Of a stretch of 10,187 bases of DNA, positions 1-6,232 are shown piece by piece (position 1 is the stretch's first letter; each line of letters begins with the position of its first letter). The notes under the pieces were generated by a model. The model was not told where the DNA came from. It made no database searches and was given only the letters and a program-made list of their open reading frames with translations. The translations under genes and the position numbers were made by a program. The stretch is from positions 1 through 10,187 of the forward strand of contig CAKVCS010000029.1 in assembly GCA_934725785.1 (NCBI GenBank). Direction: 5' to 3'. Source of the DNA: an uncultured Bacteroidales bacterium (lineage in GTDB: Bacteria; Bacteroidota; Bacteroidia; Bacteroidales; Marinilabiliaceae).

Positions 1-287
1 ACCTTGACAAGGGTGACGTAGTAATAGAAATTGTTTACAATGACGTGGTTGTCAATGGCCCAAGGGAGGAGCGTTGCGACCTCACTGTCTTGCTGGAATA
101 TGATTTCGAGGACGGGAATCATCAATGCCATAGACAGAACCGAGAACAACGCCGAGAGGATGTTAAAGGCGAAGCTGAGCACCACTTGCGCCCAATAGGG
201 CGGGACGTAGCGGCGCACGACCTGGAAGAAGTACTTCAAAGCTGAGTATTTTCTGGTGGTAAATGTGTTTGAACCTTGGCGGGACAT
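1..287 (-). CDS. ABC exporter (MsbA-like), N-terminal fragment, cut by the window edge
   Basis: About 95 N-terminal residues of a gene that continues past base 1. The visible protein contains the stretch KYFFQVVRRYVPPYWAQ, then a hydrophobic segment (SFAFNILSALFSVLSMALMI) and PVLEIIFQ. This resembles the first cytoplasmic helix and first membrane span of Bacteroidetes half-size ABC exporters with a fused ATPase (MsbA/lipid-A-exporter-like). The ATPase part is outside the window, so the assignment rests on the N-terminus only and the substrate is unknown. Two starts are possible. The ATG at 285-287 adds MSRQGSNTFTTRKYSA, but it lies directly after a strong hairpin and inside its short T-run. 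The TTG at 237-239 would begin at LKYFFQVVRRY, which is where family members usually begin. It lies downstream of purB on the same strand, with a terminator-like hairpin between them. Confidence 0.7.
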   Translation of the reverse strand, partial: MSRQGSNTFTTRKYSALKYFFQVVRRYVPPYWAQVVLSFAFNILSALFSVLSMALMIPVLEIIFQQDSEVATLLPWAIDNHVIVNNFYYYVTLVK

Positions 288-290
288 AAA

Positions 291-327
291 GGCCGGGGGT
301 GGCGCAGACGTGCGCCGCCCCCTGGCC
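291..327 (-). terminator. GC-rich hairpin after purB, probable terminator
   Basis: Arms at 291-306 and 311-327 form a 12-bp inner stem (one G-U pair), then a single bulged base, then 4 more base pairs, around a GACG loop. On the minus strand it begins 5 nt after the purB stop codon and is followed by only a short TTTAT, so termination may be partial. The short T-run overlaps the upstream candidate ATG of the ABC exporter, so the hairpin could also limit access to that start. Confidence 0.55.
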
Positions 328-332
328 CAGTC

Positions 333-1685
333 TTAGTGCTTGTAAATGCCGGTGTAGGACTGCGGCGTGATGGCGCGCAGCTCGGCCTTGACGGACTCTG
401 ACACGTCGAGCGTGTCGATGAAGTCAGACATCGTCTTGTGGTCGATATGCCTATTGGTACGCGTGAGGGCCTTGAGAGCCTCGTAGGGGTTGGGATAGGC
501 CTCGCGTCGGAGAATGGTCTGAATGCCCTCGGCCACGACTGCCCAGTTGTTCTCAAGGTCGGCCGCTATGGCGTCGGGGTTGAGGATGACCTTTCCGAGG
601 CCCTTGAGGATGCTCTGTATGGCTATGACACCGTGGGCGAGAGGCACTCCGAGGTTGCGCAGCACCGTGGAGTCGGTAAGGTCGCGCTGCAGACGGCTGA
701 CCGGCAGCTTGTTGCTGAGGTGGTCGAGAATGGCGTTAGCGATGCCGAGGTTGCCCTCCGCATTCTCATAATCGATCGGGTTGACCTTGTGAGGCATGGC
801 GCTCGAACCGACCTCGCCCGCCTTTATCTTCTGCTTGAAATACTCCATCATGATGTACATCCAGAAGTCTCGGCAGAGGTCGATCATGATGACGTGAATT
901 CGGCGAACGTTGTCGAGGACGCAGCCGAGGTCGTCATAGTTGGATATTTGCGTGGTGTATGGCTCGCGGCGCAGCCCGAGCTTCTCGCTGACGAACTTAT
1001 TGCCGAACTGCGCCCAATCTATAGATGGGAAAGCCACGTGGTGGGCATTGAAGTTGCCCGTCGCCCCGCCGAACTTTGCCGGGAGCTGGAGCTCCTTGAG
1101 CTCGTCGAGCTGGCGCGTCAGACGGCTGACGAAGACCATGACCTCCTTGCCGAGCCTCGTAGGGCTGGCGGGCTGCCCGTGCGTTCGTGCGAGCATCGAG
1201 ATATCAGCCCACTCGTCGGCCAGCTCTTGCAGCCTCGCGATTAGCGTCTCGACCTGCGGAATGAACACGTCGGTGAGCGCATCCTTGACAGAAAGGGGGA
1301 CGGAGGTGTTATTGATGTCCTGCGACGTGAGACCGAAATGAATAAACTCCTTGACCGACGCGAGACCGGCGGCGTCGAACCTCTCCTTGAGAAAGTACTC
1401 GATGGCCTTGACGTCATGGTTCGTCACTGACTCGATCTCCTTCACGTGGCGCGCGTCATCAAGCGTAAGGTTGCGGTATATGTCGCGCAGCAGCTCCTTC
1501 TTGCCGTCCGCCAGTTGGCCTATTTGCGGGAGAGGAATCTCGGACAGAGCGATGAAATACTCAACCTCGACACGCACGCGGTAGCGTATGAGGGCGTATT
1601 CCGAGAAATAGTTGGCGAGCGGCTCAGCCTTGCCGCGGTAGCGCCCGTCGATGGGCGAGATGGCTGTCAGTGGTTCGAACTCCAT
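333..1685 (-). CDS. purB: Adenylosuccinate lyase
   Basis: A 450-residue member of the fumarase/aspartase superfamily, close in length to the E. coli enzyme (456 residues). It acts in the cytoplasm twice in purine synthesis: it splits SAICAR to AICAR and adenylosuccinate to AMP, releasing fumarate each time. Visible features are the N-terminal LTAISPIDGRY, TNHDVKAIEYF (about 88-98) and TSQDINNTS (120-128). RTHGQPASPTRLGKE (167-181) carries the conserved His of the active site. The mobile signature loop GSSAMPHKVNPIDYEN (293-308) contains the catalytic serine. The ATG at 1685 gives the family N-terminus directly. Upstream, TATTTTCG (minus strand, 1722-1729) resembles a Bacteroidetes -7 box, but I see no matching -33 element. 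It is divergent from the que operon, and I see no truncation or missing key residue. Confidence 0.97.
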   Translation of the reverse strand: MEFEPLTAISPIDGRYRGKAEPLANYFSEYALIRYRVRVEVEYFIALSEIPLPQIGQLADGKKELLRDIYRNLTLDDARHVKEIESVTNHDVKAIEYFLKERFDAAGLASVKEFIHFGLTSQDINNTSVPLSVKDALTDVFIPQVETLIARLQELADEWADISMLARTHGQPASPTRLGKEVMVFVSRLTRQLDELKELQLPAKFGGATGNFNAHHVAFPSIDWAQFGNKFVSEKLGLRREPYTTQISNYDDLGCVLDNVRRIHVIMIDLCRDFWMYIMMEYFKQKIKAGEVGSSAMPHKVNPIDYENAEGNLGIANAILDHLSNKLPVSRLQRDLTDSTVLRNLGVPLAHGVIAIQSILKGLGKVILNPDAIAADLENNWAVVAEGIQTILRREAYPNPYEALKALTRTNRHIDHKTMSDFIDTLDVSESVKAELRAITPQSYTGIYKH

Positions 1686-1836
1686 AAACGTGTTATTGTG
1701 CAGACATTTATTAGCCTTACGCGAAAATAATCTATTTCAGCGGAGTGTGGGCATCGAAAGAGAGAAAAGCACTAACTTCGCGGACGGGCGCTGATGCCAG
1801 GCGGGCCATACGGCTTGACGGCGGAGGCGCACGCGG

Positions 1837-1853
1837 GTGGGGAATATCCCCAC
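1837..1853. repeat. Perfect 7-bp inverted repeat, 3-nt spacer
   Basis: GTGGGGA and TCCCCAC flank ATA. As DNA this is a 17-bp near-palindrome that could be a dimeric repressor site; as RNA it would be a tight hairpin. It lies 10 nt before the preQ1-like stem-loop and about 300 bp before queC. No function is shown by the sequence itself. Confidence 0.45.
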
Positions 1854-1863
1854 TTGCAAAGGG

Positions 1864-1903
1864 AGACAGTTCGAGACCATCCTGTCTATAAATAAAACTA
1901 TGG
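1864..1903 (+). promoter_or_regulatory. Weak preQ1-I-riboswitch-like stem-loop with A-rich tail
   Basis: A 6-bp stem (AGACAG with CTGTCT) closes a 12-nt loop that begins TTC and ends in C, followed by ATAAATAAAACTATGG. The B. subtilis preQ1-I aptamer has the same arrangement: a short stem, a 12-nt loop beginning UUC and ending in the ligand-pairing C, then AUAAAAAACUA. Deviations are real. The conserved A just before that C is replaced by T, the tail is two bases longer before CTA, and the loop-tail helix would have only two canonical pairs plus a G/A mismatch, unless loop CCAT pairs with ATGG instead. It lies about 250 nt upstream of queC, farther than usual. The match to the downstream pathway is suggestive, but a chance resemblance is quite possible. 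Confidence 0.22.
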
Positions 1904-1965
1904 AGAGCGGATGTGGCGGCGCGGGGAATGCCCGGCCACACGCACCCGCTAAGAAACGCACGGAG

Positions 1966-1979
1966 CCCGCGGCCGCGGG
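1966..1979. repeat. Perfect 14-bp GC palindrome
   Basis: CCCGCGGCCGCGGG is fully self-complementary and consists only of G and C. It could be an operator-like site or the core of a leader hairpin. In a GC-rich intergenic stretch, chance also remains possible. Confidence 0.4.
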
Positions 1980-2021
1980 GGGAGGTGACATTACCTGGGC
2001 GGCAATACGGGCGAGAGCGCA

Positions 2022-2053
2022 GCCGCCGGCCCGCCTCGGTGGAGGCCGGCGGC
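2022..2053 (+). terminator. Perfect 10-bp GC hairpin in the queC leader, possible attenuator
   Basis: GCCGCCGGCC and GGCCGGCGGC form a perfect 10-bp stem with a 12-nt loop. Downstream on the plus strand comes AAATGAGTTTTATTG, so there is a short T-run but not immediately after the stem. It lies about 97 nt before queC. If transcription starts upstream, this hairpin would be in the que mRNA leader and might attenuate transcription; the sequence does not prove this. Confidence 0.3.
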
Positions 2054-2149
2054 AAATGAGTTTTATTGAGTGGCACGATGATGGCGAAAAAGCCAAGGAC
2101 GCCCCCCTCCTTTACTACATTTCTCAATTATTTTAAACCGTAAAATTTT

Positions 2150-2833
2150 ATGAGTAAAGCCATTGTCTTGCTGTCTGGCGGCATGGACTCCAGCGTTGCC
2201 CTTCACGTTGCCATTCATGACGGGCACGAGGTGAGCGCCTTGTCATTCGACTACGGCCAGCGTCACAGAAAAGAACTGGAATGCGCACGCGCCGTCGCGG
2301 CTCACGCCGGAGTAACCGACCACAGCGTCGTGAGCCTCAACCTGGCCCAATGGGGCGGCTCGTCACTCACCGACATGAGCATGAGCGTTGAGGACGGCGA
2401 CCTGGGCAAAACAGAGATTCCCGCCACCTACGTGCCAGCGCGCAACATGGTCTTCCTGTCGATAGCGGCCTCTCTCGCCGAGGCTCGCGGAGCGGAGCAC
2501 ATATACATTGGTGTCAGCCAGGTGGACTACTCCGGGTACGTAGACTGCCGCAAGGAGTTCATAGACGCTATGGAGGCCGCCATAAACCTCGGCACAGTGA
2601 TGGGCGCAGAGAAAGGGCGACGCATAACGATACACGCCCCATTTGAGAACATGACCAAGGCCGACGAGATTCGCCTCGGGCTGAAGCTTGGCGTCGACTT
2701 CGGCCTCACATGGACATGCTACCGCGGCGGCGAGAAGCCGTGCGGCAAGTGCGACAGCTGCCTGCTGCGCGCCAAGGCGTTCGCTGAGGTCGGGATACCC
2801 GACCCGGCATTGACAACAAACGAGACACGGTGA
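2150..2833 (+). CDS. queC: 7-cyano-7-deazaguanine (preQ0) synthase
   Basis: A 227-residue enzyme of the PP-loop ATPase superfamily, of normal length for QueC. It converts 7-carboxy-7-deazaguanine to preQ0 using ATP and ammonia, in the cytoplasm, as a step in queuosine synthesis. The ATP-binding PP-loop SGGMDS is at residues 9-14. Conserved segments TYVPARNMVFLSIA (93-106) and GVSQVDYSGYVDCR (121-134) follow. Near the C-terminus, C190, C198, C201 and C204 (CYRGGEKPCGKCDSCLLRAKAF in two parts: CYRGGEKPC and GKCDSCLLRAKAF) form the structural zinc site. The ATG follows an A/T-rich stretch and fits the family N-terminus. It is the first gene of a three-gene operon and overlaps queE by 4 bp, implying translational coupling. 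Isoleucine is mostly encoded by ATA (7 of 12 codons), unlike the flanking genes. Confidence 0.97.
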   Translation: MSKAIVLLSGGMDSSVALHVAIHDGHEVSALSFDYGQRHRKELECARAVAAHAGVTDHSVVSLNLAQWGGSSLTDMSMSVEDGDLGKTEIPATYVPARNMVFLSIAASLAEARGAEHIYIGVSQVDYSGYVDCRKEFIDAMEAAINLGTVMGAEKGRRITIHAPFENMTKADEIRLGLKLGVDFGLTWTCYRGGEKPCGKCDSCLLRAKAFAEVGIPDPALTTNETR

Positions 2834-3639
2834 ACAAAAGCTACCTCAGGCTCTCCCGCGAGGGCATTTTCCCCATAACGACCAATAGCGAAGGCGAAAA
2901 GACAGAGTGCGCCACGGGCCTGCCCTTGGCCGGCACCATACAAGGCGAGGGCAAGCTGGCCGGCGTGCCCTCGCTCTTCGTGCGCCTGCAGGGCTGCAAC
3001 CTGCGCTGCCGATGGCGGCTGCCCGACGGCACAGTGTGCCCATGCGACACGGCTCACTCGTGGGCCTTGGACAACAGCAACACGATGCCAGTCGAGGATA
3101 TTGTGAAAACAATAGACCTCAACATTGGCAAGATGCGCCACGTGGTCATAACGGGCGGCGAGCCCTACATGCAGCCGGACGGCCTGTCGGACCTGCTGCT
3201 GAGCATGGAGGAGCGCGGCATCCACACCACCATAGAGACGAACGGCCTTTACGGCAAGATGACAAAGATGGGCGGCTTGCCGCTGGCCAACCTTACAAGC
3301 ATATCGCCCAAGATGTCTAACAGCGGCCTCGACGCGGAGGGCGTCGAGATGAGCGCGCAGGGAACAGGCATACTGGTGCGCGCGGCCAAGAGGGCGCATG
3401 GCGACGTGCAAGTGAAGTTCGTGGTGTCGTCGCCACAAGACGAGGATGAAATAAAAAACTACTTCTACCTTACGCTCAACGTCTTGAAGCCATCGGACAT
3501 AATAGTGATGCCACTCGGGGCGACCACGGGCCAGCTTGCGCAGACCACGCCCATAGCCCTTGAGATGGCCTTGCGCAACGGGTGGCGTCTCGGCCCGCGC
3601 CTTCACATATCGTTATTCGGGAACAAGGAGGGAACATAA
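2830..3639 (+). CDS. queE: 7-carboxy-7-deazaguanine synthase, atypical radical SAM motif
   Basis: A 269-residue radical SAM enzyme that rearranges 6-carboxy-tetrahydropterin to 7-carboxy-7-deazaguanine, the substrate of QueC. The QueE hallmark QGEG is at 38-41, the SAM-binding ITGGEPYMQ at 108-116, and IETNG at 135-139. Two things are odd. The protein is longer than the usual ~180-220 residues, with about 30 extra residues before QGEG. The iron-sulfur cysteine motif is not CX3CX2C: it reads C56-NLR-C60, nine residues, C70-P-C72, then DT. The CDT triplet normally marks the third cluster cysteine, so C56/C60/C72 are the likely ligands, with an insertion between the second and third and an extra cysteine at 70. 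The start is GTG, overlapping the queC stop in GTGA. ATA encodes 12 of 16 isoleucines. QueE identity is well supported by motifs and context. Confidence 0.92.
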   Translation: MNKSYLRLSREGIFPITTNSEGEKTECATGLPLAGTIQGEGKLAGVPSLFVRLQGCNLRCRWRLPDGTVCPCDTAHSWALDNSNTMPVEDIVKTIDLNIGKMRHVVITGGEPYMQPDGLSDLLLSMEERGIHTTIETNGLYGKMTKMGGLPLANLTSISPKMSNSGLDAEGVEMSAQGTGILVRAAKRAHGDVQVKFVVSSPQDEDEIKNYFYLTLNVLKPSDIIVMPLGATTGQLAQTTPIALEMALRNGWRLGPRLHISLFGNKEGT

Positions 3640-3652
3640 AAATTTTGCAGTC

Positions 3653-4525
3653 ATGAACAAGATTGACGCGGTTCTTGGCCAACGGGTGGCGTACCCGCAA
3701 ACCTACTCGCCCGAGGTTCTCGTGGCCGTAGAGCGTCAGCTGAACCGCAAGGGGCTGGGCATAAGGGACGAGAGCCTGCCATTCGTAGGCGCGGACGCAT
3801 GGCACGCCTACGAGGCGTCGTGCCTGACGGACGGAGGGCTGCCCACGGCCGGTGTCATCAAGATCGTAGTGCCGTGCACAAGCCCCAGCATTGTCGAGAG
3901 CAAGTCTCTAAAGCTATATCTCAACTCGTATAACATGGAGCGCATGGGCGCGACCGCGGGCGAGGCCGTCCGCAACATGGAGGCGAGAGTCGGGCAGGAC
4001 CTCAGCAGACTTCTGCAAACAGACGTCGAGACAAGGTTCTACAGCATGGCCTCGCCCACGGCGCACTTAGTGAGCCTGGACTCGTACGAGACGCTGGAGG
4101 AGTCGCTGGGCGGCGTGACAGCCGACATATATACGGAAGCCCCCGACCTGCTTGGCGACGGGGAGTACTCCCCTGCCGGACTACGCGTGAAGAGCCACCT
4201 GCTGCGCTCCAACTGCCGCGTGACGCACCAGCCGGACTGGGGCACGATAGCGATAAAGATAGCCGGCGACCGCACCCCGCGGCGTGAGGACTTGCTGCGC
4301 TACATTGTCTCGCTGCGCGGCGAGAACCATTTCCACGAGGAGATATGCGAACTCGTCTATAAGCGGCTGAAGGATCGCTTCGCCCCCAGAGAGCTGATGG
4401 TGGCGTGCCTATACACGCGCCGGGGCGGCATAGACATAAACCCGGTGAGGGCATCGAGCAGCAAGCTCGCGCTTGACGCCTTGACAGACGTGAACGTACT
4501 GACAGACAGGCCTCTGAGAAACTGA
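3653..4525 (+). CDS. queF: NADPH-dependent preQ0 reductase, long (E. coli-type) form
   Basis: A 290-residue homologue of the two-domain E. coli QueF (282 residues), which reduces the nitrile of preQ0 to the aminomethyl group of preQ1, using two NADPH. The QueF motif ESKSLKLYLNSY is at 82-93. The catalytic segment SNCRVTHQPDWG (186-197) contains the thioimide-forming C188 and the proton-relay D195. NHFHEE (225-230) matches the NADPH/substrate-binding region, and YTRRGGIDINPVR lies near the C-terminus. The ATG at 3653 matches the family start; an open frame extends upstream to 3560 but only overlaps queE. A GGAGGG sits at 3627-3632 inside the queE 3' end, rather far from the start. The gap from queE is 13 bp, and the product is the third step of the same pathway. 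ATA encodes 8 of 13 isoleucines. Confidence 0.96.
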   Translation: MNKIDAVLGQRVAYPQTYSPEVLVAVERQLNRKGLGIRDESLPFVGADAWHAYEASCLTDGGLPTAGVIKIVVPCTSPSIVESKSLKLYLNSYNMERMGATAGEAVRNMEARVGQDLSRLLQTDVETRFYSMASPTAHLVSLDSYETLEESLGGVTADIYTEAPDLLGDGEYSPAGLRVKSHLLRSNCRVTHQPDWGTIAIKIAGDRTPRREDLLRYIVSLRGENHFHEEICELVYKRLKDRFAPRELMVACLYTRRGGIDINPVRASSSKLALDALTDVNVLTDRPLRN

Positions 4526-4549
4526 CAGGAGGCCTGGCATTAGAAAAAG

Positions 4550-4588
4550 AATCCGCGGCGGTCGTCAATATGATGACCGCCGCGGATT
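4550..4588 (-). terminator. Strong intrinsic terminator between convergent queF and CoA-transferase genes
   Basis: Arms AATCCGCGGCGGTC and GACCGCCGCGGATT form a perfect 14-bp stem that continues inward with 4 more pairs (one G-U) to an ATA loop, 18 bp in all. On the minus strand it is followed by CTTTTTC and terminates the CoA-transferase gene, whose stop codon is about 40 nt upstream. On the plus strand it is followed by only ATTATT, so it may also end the que transcript, less efficiently. Confidence 0.85.
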
Positions 4589-4628
4589 ATTCATGTGTCG
4601 CGCAAACGCTGTATACGCTCAAAGCGCG

Positions 4629-6113
4629 CTAAATCTTGGCATTCCTCATGTCGCCAGTCTCGGCGAGAGCGAGATGCATGGCAAAGGCCTTCGACAGCGT
4701 GGCCGGGGTGTGGCACTTGCCCTCCATGAGCTTCAGATAGTCCCAAAGGAGCTGCTTATAGTCGGGATGCGCGCAGTTCTCGATGATGGCGTGAGCCTTC
4801 TGCAGCGGGCTCTTGCCTCGGAGGTCGGCCACTCCATACTCCGTGGCGATAATCTTGACAGAGTGCTCGTTGCTGTCGGTGTGCGCGACCATCGGCACAA
4901 TGGCGGAAATGACACCACCCTTGGCGACCGACGGGCATGTGAAAATGGAGAGGAACGAGTTGCGGGCAAAATCGGCCGAACCGCCAATGCCGTTCATAAT
5001 CTTCTGGCCGGAGACGTTGGTCGAGTTGACGTTGCCGAATATGTCGACCTCGAGGGCCGTGTTGATTGCGATGATGCCCATTCGGCGTATGAGCTCGGGG
5101 TGATTGGTAATCTCCTGCGGACGGAGCATGAGCTTGCCCTTGAAGAAGTCGAGATTGCCATAGACACGCTCGAGCATGTCATCGGACAGAGTGAGCGAGC
5201 TGCCCGAGGCGAAAGATACCCTGCCGCTCTCCATAAGAGGGATCACGGAGTTCTGGATGACCTCGGTGAACATGGTGAAAGGCGGGATGTCCTGACACTC
5301 GCCGAGAGCGCCGAGCACGGCGTTAGCAATGTTGCCCACCCCGCTCTGCAGGGGGAGAAACTCCTTGGGAATTATGCCTTTGTGGAGCTCGTTTATGAGG
5401 AACTCGGCCACGTTGAGGCCGATCTTCGTGGTGACGGGGTTGGGCTCGGTGAACGCCGCGATAGTGTCCGGCAGGTTGGTACGGACGACTCCGAGAACCT
5501 TAGCGGGGTCAACCTTTATGGCCTCACAGCCAATGCGGTCCCCAGGCGTGTAGATGGGGATCTCCTTGCGGTAAGGCGGGTTGGCAGGCTCATAAATGTC
5601 GTGCATGCCGCGTATGGCCTCGGGGTGATGCGCATTGAGCTCGATGATGATCTTGTCGGCCGCCGCGCATATGGTTGGCGAAATACCCACTGAGCTTGTG
5701 GGGACGACCTCACCATCGGCTGTTATGGAGCTCGCCTCAATGATAGCCACATCCATATGGCCGAGGAAACCGTAGCGCAAGTCTTGCGCCACGTGGCTGA
5801 GGTTGAGGTCGAAATACTGAACCTCCTGCCTGTTGATGGCGGCGCGCATGTCCTTGTGGCTCTGGAACGGTGTGCGGAACTTGACGGCGCGCGCCCTTGC
5901 CAAAGCTCCGTCGATGGGGTCGCCGGTGGCGCCTCCGGTTATAAGCCCTACGCGGAACTCGTTACCCTTTGCGTGCTCGGCCTCGGCCTTGGCGGCGAGT
6001 GCTGTAGGCACAGCCTTTGGTGTCCCGACGGAAGAGAAGCCTCCGATACCGACCACGAAGTCGTTTTTGATGAAATCAGCGGCCTCCTCGGCCGTCAGCT
6101 CAGCGTAGCGCAT
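4629..6113 (-). CDS. Acetyl-CoA hydrolase / succinate (acetate) CoA-transferase family
   Basis: A 494-residue class I CoA-transferase of the acetyl-CoA hydrolase/transferase family, related to SucCoA:acetate CoA-transferase (AarC/Cat1/Ach1). Such enzymes move CoA between acetate, succinate or propionate and their CoA thioesters, in the cytoplasm; in fermenting Bacteroidales they link succinate/propionate output with acetyl-CoA. Visible features, numbered from the ATG at 6113, are VGIGGFSSVGTPKAVP near the N-terminus, SGVGNIANAVLGAL (257-270), FTEVIQNSV with the candidate catalytic glutamate E284, and the glycine-rich NGIGGSADFARN (374-385). An in-frame extension to a TTG at 6155 exists, but the ATG at 6113 fits the family N-terminus better. 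A Bacteroidetes-type promoter lies just upstream and a terminator just downstream, so it is probably a single-gene transcript. Exact acceptor and donor cannot be read from sequence. Confidence 0.93.
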   Translation of the reverse strand: MRYAELTAEEAADFIKNDFVVGIGGFSSVGTPKAVPTALAAKAEAEHAKGNEFRVGLITGGATGDPIDGALARARAVKFRTPFQSHKDMRAAINRQEVQYFDLNLSHVAQDLRYGFLGHMDVAIIEASSITADGEVVPTSSVGISPTICAAADKIIIELNAHHPEAIRGMHDIYEPANPPYRKEIPIYTPGDRIGCEAIKVDPAKVLGVVRTNLPDTIAAFTEPNPVTTKIGLNVAEFLINELHKGIIPKEFLPLQSGVGNIANAVLGALGECQDIPPFTMFTEVIQNSVIPLMESGRVSFASGSSLTLSDDMLERVYGNLDFFKGKLMLRPQEITNHPELIRRMGIIAINTALEVDIFGNVNSTNVSGQKIMNGIGGSADFARNSFLSIFTCPSVAKGGVISAIVPMVAHTDSNEHSVKIIATEYGVADLRGKSPLQKAHAIIENCAHPDYKQLLWDYLKLMEGKCHTPATLSKAFAMHLALAETGDMRNAKI

Positions 6114-6200
6114 AAGTGTTATATTGAAAGAATTGACGTATTTACTGATTCGCAAAAGCTAAACAAGGCACAAAAGTCCCGCCCTCTTGCTACAGTGACG

Positions 6201-6232
6201 CAAAAATAACACAGACAGCGCATTTTTACAAC
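6201..6232 (-). promoter_or_regulatory. Bacteroidetes-type promoter of the CoA-transferase gene
   Basis: On the minus strand, GTTG (6232-6229) is followed after 20 nt by TATTTTTG (6208-6201). This fits the Bacteroidetes sigma-ABfr consensus of a -33 TTTG and a -7 TAnnTTTG with 19-21 nt spacing. Transcription would begin near 6195, leaving an untranslated leader of about 80 nt before the ATG at 6113. Confidence 0.6.

Larger units (their letters stand above)
1686..2149. other. Divergent purB/queC intergenic region, 464 bp, no gene found
   Basis: No convincing coding sequence lies here; the open frames on both strands have random-looking composition. The region is very GC-rich between about 1780 and 2060 and holds at least three perfect inverted repeats (1837-1853, 1966-1979, 2022-2053) and a stem-loop with an A-rich tail (1864-1903). 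The last 50 bases before queC are A/T-rich, as is usual for Bacteroidetes translation starts. The promoters of purB and of the que operon must lie here, but no element matches both the -33 and -7 consensus well. Confidence 0.6.

Noticed and set aside
438..1244. Plus-strand open frame (268 codons) antisense to purB
   Set aside because: Fully covered by purB, which has all active-site motifs; the antisense product has no recognisable family.
1773..1780. TAACTTCG as a -7 box for the que operon
   Set aside because: One base off the TAnnTTTG consensus, and no TTG-like -33 element lies 19-21 nt upstream, so I did not list it as a promoter.
1732..2136. Open frames of 99-131 codons on both strands in the purB/queC gap
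   Set aside because: Low-complexity Ala/Arg/Pro/Gly composition, no recognisable family, and they overlap each other on opposite strands and frames. Better explained as GC-rich non-coding DNA.
2719..3606. Minus-strand open frame (295 codons) over queE and the end of queC
   Set aside because: Rich in His, Ala, Arg and Val as expected from reading the queE codons backwards; queE is certain on the plus strand.
3560..3652. Upstream extension of the queF frame
   Set aside because: It overlaps the end of queE in another frame and adds residues absent from QueF proteins; the ATG at 3653 aligns with the family start.
4593..5693. Long plus-strand open frame (366 codons) antisense to the CoA-transferase gene
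   Set aside because: It lies almost entirely over a gene with clear family motifs on the minus strand. Its composition (many Arg, Gly, Glu, Val, Leu) is typical of the antisense frame of a GC-rich gene, and no domain is recognisable.
6114..6155. N-terminal extension of the CoA-transferase to a TTG at 6155
   Set aside because: The extension (MRISKYVNSFNITL) does not fit the family N-terminus, uses a rare start, and the ATG at 6113 gives the expected beginning.
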